Origin: Lanius collurio
Taxonomy: Eukaryota > Chordata > Aves > Passeriformes > Laniidae
Reading direction: 5' to 3'
NCBI GenBank assembly: GCA_020086605.1
Contig: JACBWW010000015.1
Coordinates: 10,761,511-10,825,510 of the forward strand
DNA length: 64,000 bases
Positions 13,016-23,927 of this stretch are shown here, in pieces. How positions within the stretch are numbered: position 1 is the stretch's first letter; the number at the start of each line of letters is the position of its first letter. The position numbers were made by a program, and so were the translations under genes. The notes beneath the pieces were generated by a model. It did not search any database. It was not told the origin of the DNA and was given only the letters and a program-made list of their open reading frames with translations.

Positions 13016-16000
13016 ACAGGCCTGTTCATTCAGTGAATATTTTTTGCTGTTACTAATATGATCCTGTAATTCAAATTTTTATCTTCACATTAATTCATAC
13101 CAAAGCTTACTTATTTCTCATGTTTTAAAATACTTTTTGTCTCCCTCTGATTGCCAACCCATAACTCACAGATACACAAAGCCTTTTTGTACTGGGGAGG
13201 TAGTTAAGAAATTTCAGCATGAATACCCTTGTTTGCACCAAAAAAAAAAAATCCTTCATGGTCCAGTAGCCTTATTCACACACACAGAAGCTCTTGTCTA
13301 AATATTTGTGTGAACAAAAGGACTTTCCATGAATTTTTATTGCAAAATTGAGCAGATAAAGGTGGGTTCCTTGCTGAGTCATGGGGAAATTAGACCTTGT
13401 AAAAAAACCTCATTATCAAAATTCTTATTATACCTCAGTCAAGCTAGAAATACTCCAAACATAGCTATTTTCTATGTGCTCTAGACTTGATTTCTATGTA
13501 GCTATTACCTCAGTACCAGTAGAAATTGTTCTCTTACCTGCAAGAAGTTGGCATTTCTATTTCCAAATCTTGGCATTTCGAAAGCCAGAGAGATTTGTCT
13601 GTCACAAATTACCTCTTAGGTATTAAACCATTTTACTCAGCTCTCAGTTCTAGATCAGTAAATTTGTAAACTTTATTAATTTGAGAAAACTTCATTAACT
13701 TGTCCATCCATTTTGCCAAGCAGTTCCTGGACCATAAAATTTCTGGGTATATATTTAAAGATTTATCTTACTTTGCACAGCCCAAGAGATACATAAATCT
13801 AAGGGGAAAAAAAGTAACAAAACACAAAAAGAACCCAAGACATTACACCTGCCAGGGCAAGCTAGGAAAGAATTTTTATGATTTAAAATTACTTTCTCTC
13901 TCTATGAAATGAAACTTTCAAAAGAGAAGTGAGGGAAGATGGGAAGAAGAATCAGAAGAGAGAGTTAATAAGAGCACAGTTGCTCCACCTGATTTGGGGA
14001 AGCTGGAAAAGTTAATGGCTTTGTCATGTATTGAATTACCAAATGCCAAAAAATTTCCAGCAAAGATGAATGAATGAATTTTACTCAGTCGTGATCTGTA
14101 AATTAATAGAAGTATTTACTTGAAACAGGTGTAAGGGATTTAAGCTGCTATTGTGAGCAAAGCACAACAATTCTAAGTGTGATTCTCTCACCTACCAAGT
14201 AAATACCACAGGCATCACTGCATTAACTGGCAGGCAATTCCAAGTCCTGACTCCTCTCCTCATTTCAGGTCCACCTAAGCCTGCTACCTACATGGAAATT
14301 ACTGACACATCATTTTTTTCACTAAAACAACAAAATATCTTCCTAGAAAATTATCAGGTTTTGTGTTCTTCATAGGAACCTCGTCTCTGTGTCCCCCCCT
14401 TTCTCTACAGGCATCACCCAGGAGGGGGAAGATATCTCTGGCTCCTCTCCAGAAAAGAGCTCATATTTATTTCTTAAATCATAGCTTTACTTACCCCTCC
14501 TTAATTGCCTCCCAGTTGTGACTGACTCTTAAGACTGCATTTCCTGTGATCCTAATTCAATCTCTTTCTTTCTTTGCAAATCCTTCTGTGATTTTGAATA
14601 CTAGTAAAAAAATGCAATCTTTGTCCTACTTTTGAGGAGCTTCCCCTGTTCTCAGTCCAACGAAGCTTACACCATTTTTTCTGTGTATCACCTACACTTA
14701 TCCCACATTCCAGTCTTCCAATGGAGACTGGTGTACAGGTCCTTGCGTTGTGCAAGTGCCTCAATCCTGAAACAGAATGCTGGGCACTGCTGACAAATTT
14801 ACAGCAGCCTTGGTGCAATACTTAGAACCAGTTTGGCACTGGGGAGCACTCCGCTTCATGCAAGGTTCACAAACCCAACAATCATTCCCAAAAACCCGTG
14901 AATGTTCACACTGCAAAGTTTGAGGGCAAAATTATTTAATTTTGCTTTGCTTTAGGTGAATATAAGTCTCCAAATTCTTAGTGTTCTGGCCCTAATCAGT
15001 GTTGAGGAAGACCATTTTAGTAGTAGAGTTCACAGAGCTGTAGCTTGGGAAGAGCTTCTACCTCTTTGTCTAGTGTGGTAACTTTGGTTAATGGTAACAA
15101 AATTGATTGGCCTTATAAGGGAAATTAATAGGCCATGAAAGTGAAGAAAGGAAAACTGTACACTTTAGTTAGCCATCAAATAAAATAGATTGAAAGTTCC
15201 TTCTGGAAGGAGAAAAACATTTTAATGGAGTCGTCTATGCTTAAGCGTGGCAGATGATTCAGGAAAATGAAAAAAAAAATTAAATAGTATAAATTAAAGA
15301 CCAACTCTTTTAAGGTTTTTAGCCCATTTTTTCTGGGTTTTTTTGTTTTTTTTTTTTTAATTGCAGATTTGTGAGTGGAACTCTAAGTGCTACAGGCTAT
15401 TGCAAAATCCCTATGAAACAGCATTAGACTGCATGTTTCTTGAACTTCAGCCAAAAATATTCTAATGGTATATCAGCAGTGGTCTGAACTACTGCACCAT
15501 GCAGTACTACCATAATTCCAAATAATACCTCTGAAAACAGTAAGGATAAGGTAGACTGTGATTAGTTCCACAATGCTACAAGGGGTGTAAGCTTTTCAGA
15601 AGCAATTACAACAGAATATTTTGATTTTGTCTGTATGATGAAGAGAAAAAAACAACCCAAATCTAAATTAAATACTTTTTCCAGTTTGGTGATTAAGAGA
15701 TGGCAGCTGTATTACCTTGCTAGAAAGGATTGGAAACCACTGTATTTAATGATTGCCTACAGATGTGAAACACTGCAATTAATGACCCAATGGCTAATTT
15801 ATTCCAGACTCTCTTCCTATATAGAAATCTAGAATAATACTTTTTCACAGGTTCATTATTGCCAGTGAGAAAAAATAAAGCATGTATTTTTGTGCTGAAA
15901 AATAAGTAAAATGTTTGGTTCAGATAATCAGTTGAACATCATATAGGAAAACACTTTAAACAGGACCACTTTGGTAGACAGATGGATCTAGAAATCTTAT

Positions 16001-19000
16001 CTGCCCGTTGCTGAGCAGTGTGTGCTCACCAGTAATCAAGAGCTTAGATCAAACTCTGTACATGAGCACAATACATCATTCTAATTAGCATTTAATTCTA
16101 GGTGGTTGTGTTCATCTTATTATATTTCTTAACTGCTATTGCAGTGCTGTACAGACAGCTTTTATATGTTTTCTTGCTACTTTCCCTCATTACATACTCC
16201 TCAGATGAATGTAAATGTGGTAAAGGCCGCAGTTTCTCATACTAATGAACAACACAAACTATTGAGAAACATCTGAGTTGTTGCCAAACTAATTTCAAAC
16301 TCAGTATTGCTTAATTACATTTCATTGCACAATGAAAACCTTTTTAATGTCCCAGAGAATGCCCACTGTATGGGGCCCGAGGGGAGGCCACACTTCTATC
16401 CCACTTTGTCAAACACGGGGCCACCTATCAGTATCACAACTGCTACAGTTTGGTTGTGTAAGGCCTTCTGTATGCACAGGAGTTCTTTCTCTGTGCCCAG
16501 CTTCTCAAATGTCTCAGGAAAGGACCTGCAGCAATAACAATTCCTGCATTCCTGTCTGATGCTCTCAACAGTTGTGAGGAAAAGCCAGCAATACCACCTA
16601 CAATCTGAATAAGGAAGAGCCCATAGTGAGAAAATCTCCACCCCCACTGCTTCCTTTCAGAGAAGGAGAGCTCTAGACCTGTTACTAGGATGAAAAATAT
16701 CATGATCTCTATCTAAATATTACTGATTCATCCCACTTTACATTTTTTAAATTGATATACTTAGCTTGAAAATGCAAATACTCCTTAATAGCACAACTGA
16801 AGTTCTGTCATGATGGCACTAAAGTTAAGGAAAGTTCTGTTTTGATGACTGGTTTCTTGTTTCCAAGCACAAGTTCCTGCATTTACTGCATCTCTGGCTC
16901 ACTTCTTTCAATAGAAACTAATGGTATCTATCAGTTAACTGGCACGATTAGATTTTTTAAAACACTCACTAAAAGTACTTAAAGCATTTGCATCATTTCC
17001 TCCTTTTCATCTTCATGAACCTGATATGTTTTTATTACATGCAACTGATATATGCAGAAAACATGAAAATTCTGAAGCTTATCCACAGAAATGAATACAT
17101 ATCAAAGAAACATATATCCATGATATTTGATGCTGTAAAATAAGAAAAAAGTAATTAAATTTCCGTTTGCCAAAACATATATGTGGCAAGAACATGAATC
17201 CACATCCACTTAGACCTTTTCTGGAAGTCAGAAAATCAGTGATTAAAACTGATGTTAAAGCAAAAATTCCACTTCAGAGTGGTATTTGACCTAACCTTTC
17301 AGCCCACTGAGTTGCAATATGCATAATGATGTGTCTAACCGTGGTGTTTATCAGAATCACGACCTGTTAAAATTAATATTTTACAGAGGTTTCTGCAATG
17401 AAGATAAAGCACCAGTAACGTTGTATCATTTAAACAACAGCATATTCCCTTCATGTATAAAGTAAACTTATAAAATACAAAGGCAATTCCTCATAAATTT
17501 CAAGTATTTGTCATGAACACCAGACTTATGGACTTCAGTAATACGTATCTTTCCTGTTTGCTGAAGTTTCTCTTTTAATGATGAAGTAATTGGTTCAAAA
17601 TCTTGTTGCTGTGGTAATCTGGAGGGAAGTGGAGAGAGAAATCACAAACAAATTCAAAGGTCATAAAATCCCTAAAGGCAGTCCTTTCCTACTTTACAAG
17701 CGTCACCATTATGCCCTGGTGCTCAGGTAAACAAAGGAACATTTGTAGGAGCACGAACACTCAACCTGTGAGAAACTCTGACAGCAAGAGCTACGCTGCA
17801 CCAGATGTGACTAGACTACACTTGCTACCATCATCTCATTTTACTGCAAAGTCAACTTAGTGTCCACTGTATAGAAATGTTGTCCAAGTAATTTAATTTC
17901 AGGCAATATTCATGATGAGGACTGTAGTTTTCCAGAATATTTCAGTTATTCAGGGTCCAGAGGTGCTTCTATTAACTTCGATGTCTAAATTCTCATGTAC
18001 CTCAAAGACAGCTGAAGCCATGATGTGTTAACTAGAAGAAAGAAGCCTAAATGTATCTTGGGGGAAAGAAATTGCTCTGGGACTTCAGGCTTCATTCACT
18101 GTTTCTGGTAGCACTCAGGATTACATAACATGAAAAATGATTCCACATTGATAGAACTCTGTCTCCCCACCACCAGCACAAAATTAATAGATCTACATTT
18201 TTTTTTCATTTTTAAATGTAATTTTAACATTTAAAATCATTAATTAGAATCTAATAAAGTTTGTTAATATACTGTTACTATATGTTACTAAAAGAGAATA
18301 TATTTATAAAAAAAATAAACTCGCTCTCTAAGGAAGAGAGATAACCATTTTGGAGCTTTGGTGAAGGTTTTTTAAGATTTCCTCATTTGGGAGCAATGCA
18401 GCTATTCATTTTGTTGCATTTGGTTATTTATTATGAAGTTGCTAAAAATAAAGTACAGCAGGATCTGCTATATGAAAAATGACATCCCATTTCTCATTAA
18501 AAAGACAGTGGCTGCTAATCAGTTCGTATAAATATCACTTGATGCCTGTGGCAAAATGACATTTTAAAGACTATTTCTCTACTTGTAAATGAAGCCTTTG
18601 TATCTCAAATTATATTAAAGGAAAACACCCTAGACACTAAAATGTGGAAAAAACAAAGTGAGGAAAAAAAAACCAACAAAAATCCTAGAGATACTACTTG
18701 GTTTTTGCTAACCCCTTTTCAATTATTCTCTGCTCGGGCCATATGTTCCTTAGTATGGAACAGGTTAATACACATCTCCAGCTTTGATCAAGTTATTAAA
18801 AGCCTGACATTCTGCTGGTATTTGAGATTATGTGTGCCCGTTCCTGCCCTCACACCTTTCCTTCTCCAGGCCTAATCTATTGTTGAATAAACAATACAGT
18901 TCCCTGCTGTTAAACCACAAAGCATTATTCTGACACTGTAATAAAGCAAGGAGAAGCAAACCACTGCAGAATTACAAAGAACATCTAGGTACCTGCTAGT

Positions 19001-19019
19001 TCAGACTAGAAATTCATTT
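13016..19019. other. Non-coding stretch, no gene seen
   Basis: About 6 kb of AT-rich sequence. Low-complexity items are an A run at about 13240-13251, a T-rich tract at about 15327-15358 and a T run near 18200. A somewhat GC-richer patch at about 16340-16690 has overlapping open frames of 75-86 codons on both strands; none has a motif I can name. No repeat family or RNA gene could be supported. Confidence 0.6.
15327..15358. repeat. T-rich low-complexity tract
   Basis: Nearly uninterrupted T with a few G interruptions over about 30 bp. On the minus strand it is an A-rich tract. No retroposon body was recognised on either side. Confidence 0.85.
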
Positions 19020-20182
19020 GCTCTGGTGATGGGTTGCTGTATAGCAGAGGCAGCAGTTTATGCAGAAGGGCACACAGTGGGGGCAGGAACTCTGGGCAGG
19101 GCAGCATATGGGCTGCTCAGCAGCAGTGGAGACACTGCAGGGCTCAGACCCCACCCTACTGGAGCTCTTGCCCAGCACATTTGGGGTCTCAATTCGAGTA
19201 CAGATGCATCTCTTCAGGTCTGGGCCTGCAGGGATGCCTGGGCTCTCTTGCTGAGGCTGGGGTGGAAGGAGGAGTCCACTCACAGAGAGTCAGTCTGGCC
19301 AAGTAAACAAGTAGGAACAACACACTGACAGGTATCAGTTTGTCTCCTTGGTTTAGATGGGGACCAATGGATTCTGAGGGTCAACAGCCTGGAAAGAGAC
19401 AGGATCCACCTTTTAAAGTGGGAAAAATCCTCTCTGTCATCAGGCTGTGCAAGCAAGAGGGAAGAGCTTTAAAGAAGGAACAACAGGACAAAGTCTATAG
19501 ACAGTAATTAAGTGAGGAAATGGCGGACTAGGTTGGCAAACAAGGGGTCCAGGGTGGTGTGGACTAGAACATCCACACCATGAAGAAAAAAAAAAGCTGA
19601 AAGGGGTCCACTTAAAGCATAGACACAGAAATAAAGGAGGACCTGCAAGCAAAGGCAGTATGACAGGGAACACACTTGTACCTTTTCTGGGAAATAAGCA
19701 TGGCTGGGTGCCTCTGAAGTGTCTGTATATTAACACAGGAAACATGGGGAACAAATGAGGAAACAGAGGTCAGCGTGCAGCTGCAGGGCTGTGAAATCAT
19801 TCTAGAGGTGTGGTAAGAATTCACACAACTGAAGTGCTGCAGTGAATGGAGACGTCCCACTTCAGGGCGATTTAAGTACAGGCCAGAATGGCACAAAGAG
19901 AGAGTCATTTTATGGGAGTGAACACATGAATAAATATGTGAAGATCTTCCATCTGATGAATGAAGAGCTGAGACCTTATGGGTCAGAGTTAGAGGTCAGG
20001 CCAAAGTGTTTGGTACAACTGAGTGTGTCTGCTACAAGACACCTGATCAAGAAAATGCAGATGAAATCTTCACATAATTTCACTTTTTCAGGCCATGATA
20101 CTAATGGGAAACTTGAATAACCCCAGTATCTCCTGGAGAAACAACACAGGAAGGGAGCAGCAGTCCAAGACATATATGCAGT
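19020..20182 (+). other. Unassigned GC-richer block abutting a CR1 relic; possibly its 5' part
   Basis: Over roughly 19020-19320 the base composition is clearly more GC-rich than the surroundings and several frames stay open for 60-100 codons on both strands. CR1 elements have a GC-richer 5' region and ORF1, and this block leads directly into the RT-coding CR1 relic that starts at about 20183 in the same orientation, so it may be the eroded upstream half of that element. I could not match any convincing CR1 ORF1 or endonuclease motif in it. Alternatives are an independent older repeat or ordinary single-copy sequence. The assignment is inference from position and composition only. Confidence 0.3.
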
Positions 20183-21109
20183 ATACCCCAAGGGTCAACA
20201 TGACGGCAAATACTGTTTCATATCTTCATTAATTAATTGGATAAAAAAGACAGAATACATTTTCAGCATTTTTGGACATGACAAAAAAACCTGAGAGAAG
20301 CAATTGATAAACCACAAAGTGGTGCTGATATTCAAAGGGATCTCAACAGGCTGAAAGAATGGGCTGACAGGAATCTCCTGAGTACAGCAAACAGAAAAAT
20401 AAATTCCTGCACCTGCATAGGAATAACCCATGTTATTCCTATGTACAGGTTTCACACTGGTTGGAAAACTGCTTTGCCAAAAAGGATATTGGGGCCCTGT
20501 TAGACAAGTTGAAAATCAACCAAGGTCCATGTGCTCTTGTGTCACAGAAGGCCAAAAACCTCCTGGACTGTATTAGGAAGAACATTGCCAGAAGTGAGAT
20601 GGCTGCTCAGCCAAGTGAGATGCATCTGGAGTACTGTGCCTAGGTCTGGTCTCTCCAACAGAAGATAGGGACATATTGGAATGGGTACAGCAAAGGCCAG
20701 CAAAGATGATTAAGAGACTGGAGCATGTGTCATACAAAGAGGTCAGACTGAAAGTGCTGGGACTAATTAAACTGAAGAAGAAATGGCCCAGAGGAGATGT
20801 TCTGGATGTTTATAAATACCTGATGGGGGAAGTAAACAAAATGGAGCCAACCTTTTCCTCATGGGACCCAATTACTAGACAAGAAGGCACAAACTAAAAT
20901 AGAGAAAAATATGTTTAAGCATAAGAAGAAGCTTTTTTTTTCCCCCATAGGTTGCCTAGAGAGGGTGTGGAGTCCTCCTCCTTGGCAATATCCCGAACCT
21001 GATCAGATAGAACCCTTAGCAAACAGCCCTAGGTATTCCTGCCTTGACATGGAGTTTCAACCAGATAATCCAGAGGTGCCAACCTCACCTGCTCTGCGAT
21101 TCTCTGATG
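20183..21109 (+). mobile_element. CR1 LINE, old multi-domain ORF2 relic with 3' end
   Basis: A heavily mutated CR1 copy read on the plus strand. In order: IPQGST at 20183, then ILFHIFIN and LDKK (consensus VPQGS..LFN.FINDLD). Next comes a frameshifted FGHDKKT in place of FADDTKL, so the catalytic pair is lost. ADIQRDLNRLKEWADRNLLS follows from 20324, then LHLHRNNP at about 20409, KAKNLLDCIRKNIA at about 20551, and LEYCA near 20630. VQQRPAKMIKRLEHVSYKE lies from about 20685, then GDVLDVYKYLMG near 20795 and HRLPREGVESSSLAI near 20950. The 3' end, CCAACCTCACC then GCGATTCTCTGATG, is a variant of the avian CR1 tail. Multiple frameshifts and stops make it inactive. It is more diverged than the copies at 9.75 and 23.6 kb. 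Confidence 0.92.
20412..20449. repeat. Inverted repeat / potential hairpin inside the CR1 relic
   Basis: Arms CATAGGAATAAC (20416-20427) and GTTATTCCTATG (20432-20443) are perfectly complementary around a 4-base loop. The stem can extend by four more pairs, CCTG (20412-20415) with CAGG (20446-20449), past a two-base bulge. In the CR1 frame it lies over the codons for LHL.RNNP and the residues after it, so it probably arose by mutation within the relic rather than as a separate element. Confidence 0.85.
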
Positions 21110-21704
21110 TAGTAGCAATGGTGGTTATACACTGGCTGCCAGGGTGCACATAGAATTGTGTGCACAGTACCAGCAAATTTGGTGACTGAAAAAAGCTATA
21201 TTTATATTTGTAAATCTATAGATATTAATATATTATATCTGAAAATAAATATAGTGAGAAACTGTGATGTAGATTATAGTGGTAATTTGTTTAAATTATT
21301 CTTGGAGCTGGGGAAAAGGGTAAAGGGAAAATGCAGGGAAAGAAAGAGAAATTGTTACAAGTTGTCACTGAACCAGACACAATCAGCAGTTTGAGTTTAT
21401 CAGCTGTCATGACAGCAATAAAAATAAAGGATATAATAGGCTATATTTTATCACAAGTATTTTCCCTTATATAAGCATTACCATGTAGATGAGATACCAA
21501 CTGCCATAAAAGATGTTGATTTCCCCCTTTGTCCTTCAGGATGCCTATATTTTATGAATTTTCAGTTGTGTCACCAATGCCTAGGCTTCCCTTATGTTTC
21601 TTTTCTCTATGCACAGTTCAAGGAAAATGCCAAAACCACTGAGAGTTTTTTTGTGAGTGGATAAATATATATATAGGTATGTAAATGTGTGTATGTGTGC
21701 ATGT

Positions 21705-21735
<31 letters not shown>

Positions 21736-23617
21736 CACACAACAAGCATAATCCTAAATCTTACTGGCCAGCAGCTAGGTAAATTTCTATAAGATACTAA
21801 CATATACTTTCATATTTAGAAATTAAATCTATAGTTATAGATAATTTATATGACATGTAACAAATTTCTGAATGTTTTCATCATCTGTATGATTATCTGA
21901 TTCTTTTCTGAATGCCACCATTTTCTTTGCTGTAGACATACTTAATGACAGAGTTCTGCAGGATAATTGCAATATGTTCAAAAGAATGCCTTTTAGCATG
22001 GTTCAGTATAACAAAAGGTACATCAAAAAACCCTTTTCCTTCTCTTCATCCTTTTGAATTTCTATCTTATAGTCATTAGGCCAACTGCTCCCTATCACTT
22101 TTTCCACATTTTTATCTCTGTAGTCTGTCAGTCATTTTCTTATGATCTTTCATCATACAGCATTACATCTTCTTGCTTAACCTCTTTAGAATCAGGACAA
22201 TAAGAACTGAATGTAGCTTTCAAAACAATAACATCAAAGTTGTACCCCTTTTTTATGAACACTAGCAAGATATGATTGTGAGATCAACTCCTACAATTTG
22301 TGTCAATACTTAATGAGCTCTTCACATGGGTTTTTTTGCAAATATCTAGTAAGTATTAAATCTGGAATTTGTATGACCTGGGATCTTCAGGTGTAAACCC
22401 TGTTTTAGCATTGCATTACATGTATTCAGCTTGCAGTGTACAAGCACTTCTAATTCACTTTGAAAACTGAAAACCTCGACAGAGTGACACTTGCACTTCC
22501 TTTTTCCTTTGTGCCTCTCATCTATGCACGTGCATTTGATACCCTAGCAACTGAAGAGCTCCCCTTAAATTCTATATCCAGTTCAAACCTGGAAGAATTC
22601 CTCTAAAGCCACTTGATACTGGCCCATGGTCTTTCTCCAAGTTCCTGGCCCTCCTTTTTGTGGCTTGCACATCCTAGGAGCATGCTGCTTGAACAGAGAA
22701 ATCTTGCCAGCTGTCTTTAGAGGGTGCATATGAGCACTTATAAGTTGGCTGAAATTCTTCGTGTTGGCTTTATATGTGTGCACTCTACCTCGCCCCTAAT
22801 GACCAAAGCCACAGCATAGATCAACATACACAAAAAATTAATGCTTTCACACTTCCAGCAATCTAGGAAATCATCACATAATAATGTGTTCTCTCAGCAG
22901 TAAGGGTATGTTTGATGGAAATCTATGAACAGACAGTCAATGTTACAGGAACAGGAAACCAATTAAGTAAGGTCCATATGGATTATACTGTGAGCACAGT
23001 GGGATGCAGAGCAGACACTAAGTGCCATATGGAGAGTAGATGGTGAGCCCATCTGGGTGTTTTCTTTACAAAGAGACCCACAATTTTATTATACCCATTC
23101 TGAGTTTCAAATTAAAACATCTTGAAAATGTTTGAATTATTTTTATTTCTGCTGTAATTCATTTGTATGTATATGCAACACACACCACTTGGAAGTACAT
23201 GGGCTTCTGTTATAAGGACCAAACCTCTCTTAAGTGAGATTCAATAATTCAAAAATTCAGATTTAAAATTTCCCCAGCATTCAACAGCAGGAGACAGCTA
23301 AAAGCTCTACTACCTTGGGAACAGAACAGGAATAAAACTATGTAAGAGCACAGCTATGTCCGTAATTTTTTTAAAACTCCACAGGGGCATTACCTGCAAT
23401 TTTTCTCAACTTGCTACATTTCTTACTCAATTACTTTTCTAGCTTTATTATTTTAGCTTGTTGACTTATTTAAGTATGTTGACTTTTACATCTAGCTATG
23501 TAGTGAGGAAAAGGGAAGAAAAAATAACTCGTTCATCAAATGTTCTTCAGTGTGCTCCTTGGGTGTCCCACCCAGGGGAATAATAAAACTCCTTACACAT
23601 GAAAAGCCACAAACACT
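21110..23617. other. Non-coding stretch with a microsatellite
   Basis: Between two CR1 copies. Apart from the compound TA/TG microsatellite at 21661-21741 nothing was recognised. Open frames are under 80 codons and lack motifs. Confidence 0.65.
21661..21741. repeat. Compound (TA)n/(TG)n microsatellite
   Basis: Starts with an interrupted TA run, passes through TGTGTATGTGTGCATGTG-type repeats, continues as about eleven TA units and ends in ACACAC. Alternating purine-pyrimidine sequence of this kind is usually length-polymorphic. Confidence 0.95.
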
Positions 23618-23927
23618 TTTTATAAGGGACTCTTTGTCAAGGAGTGTAGTGAGAGGACAGGATGAGGGCCAACAGTTTTAAACTGGAAGCAGGCAGGTTT
23701 AGGTTATAGATTAAGAAGAAATTCTTCACTATGCAGACTATGACACCCTGGAACATACTACTCAGAGAAGCTGAGGCTGTCTCATCCTGGGAAACATGCA
23801 AGGCCAGGTTGGATGGGGCTTGGAGCACCCTAGTTTAACAGAAAGTGTCCCTGTCCAAGGCAGGATGTTTGGAACTAATTGATCTTTAGGATCTCTTCCA
23901 AGCCAAAATATTCTGTAATTCTGTGAT
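23618..23927 (+). mobile_element. CR1 LINE, 5'-truncated copy (ORF2 C-terminus and 3' UTR)
   Basis: A 310-bp CR1 3' fragment. It begins at GGGACTCTTTGTCAAGGAG, the segment encoding GLFIRECSDR. It continues through AGTTTTAAACTGGAAGCAGG and AAGAAGAAATTCTTCACTA (the F-K-L..GRFRLD.RKKFFT block), then CCTGGAACATACTACTCAG (HWNRLPRE). ATGCAAGGCCAGGTTGGATG (FKARLDG) and TGGGGCTTGGAGCACCCTAG (LSNLV) follow. The 3' UTR AGTGTCCCTGTCCAAGGCAG and the end TTCTGTAATTCTGTGAT match avian CR1. The closeness to consensus suggests a younger subfamily than the 20.2 kb and 30.3 kb relics. It is truncated and inactive. Confidence 0.96.
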
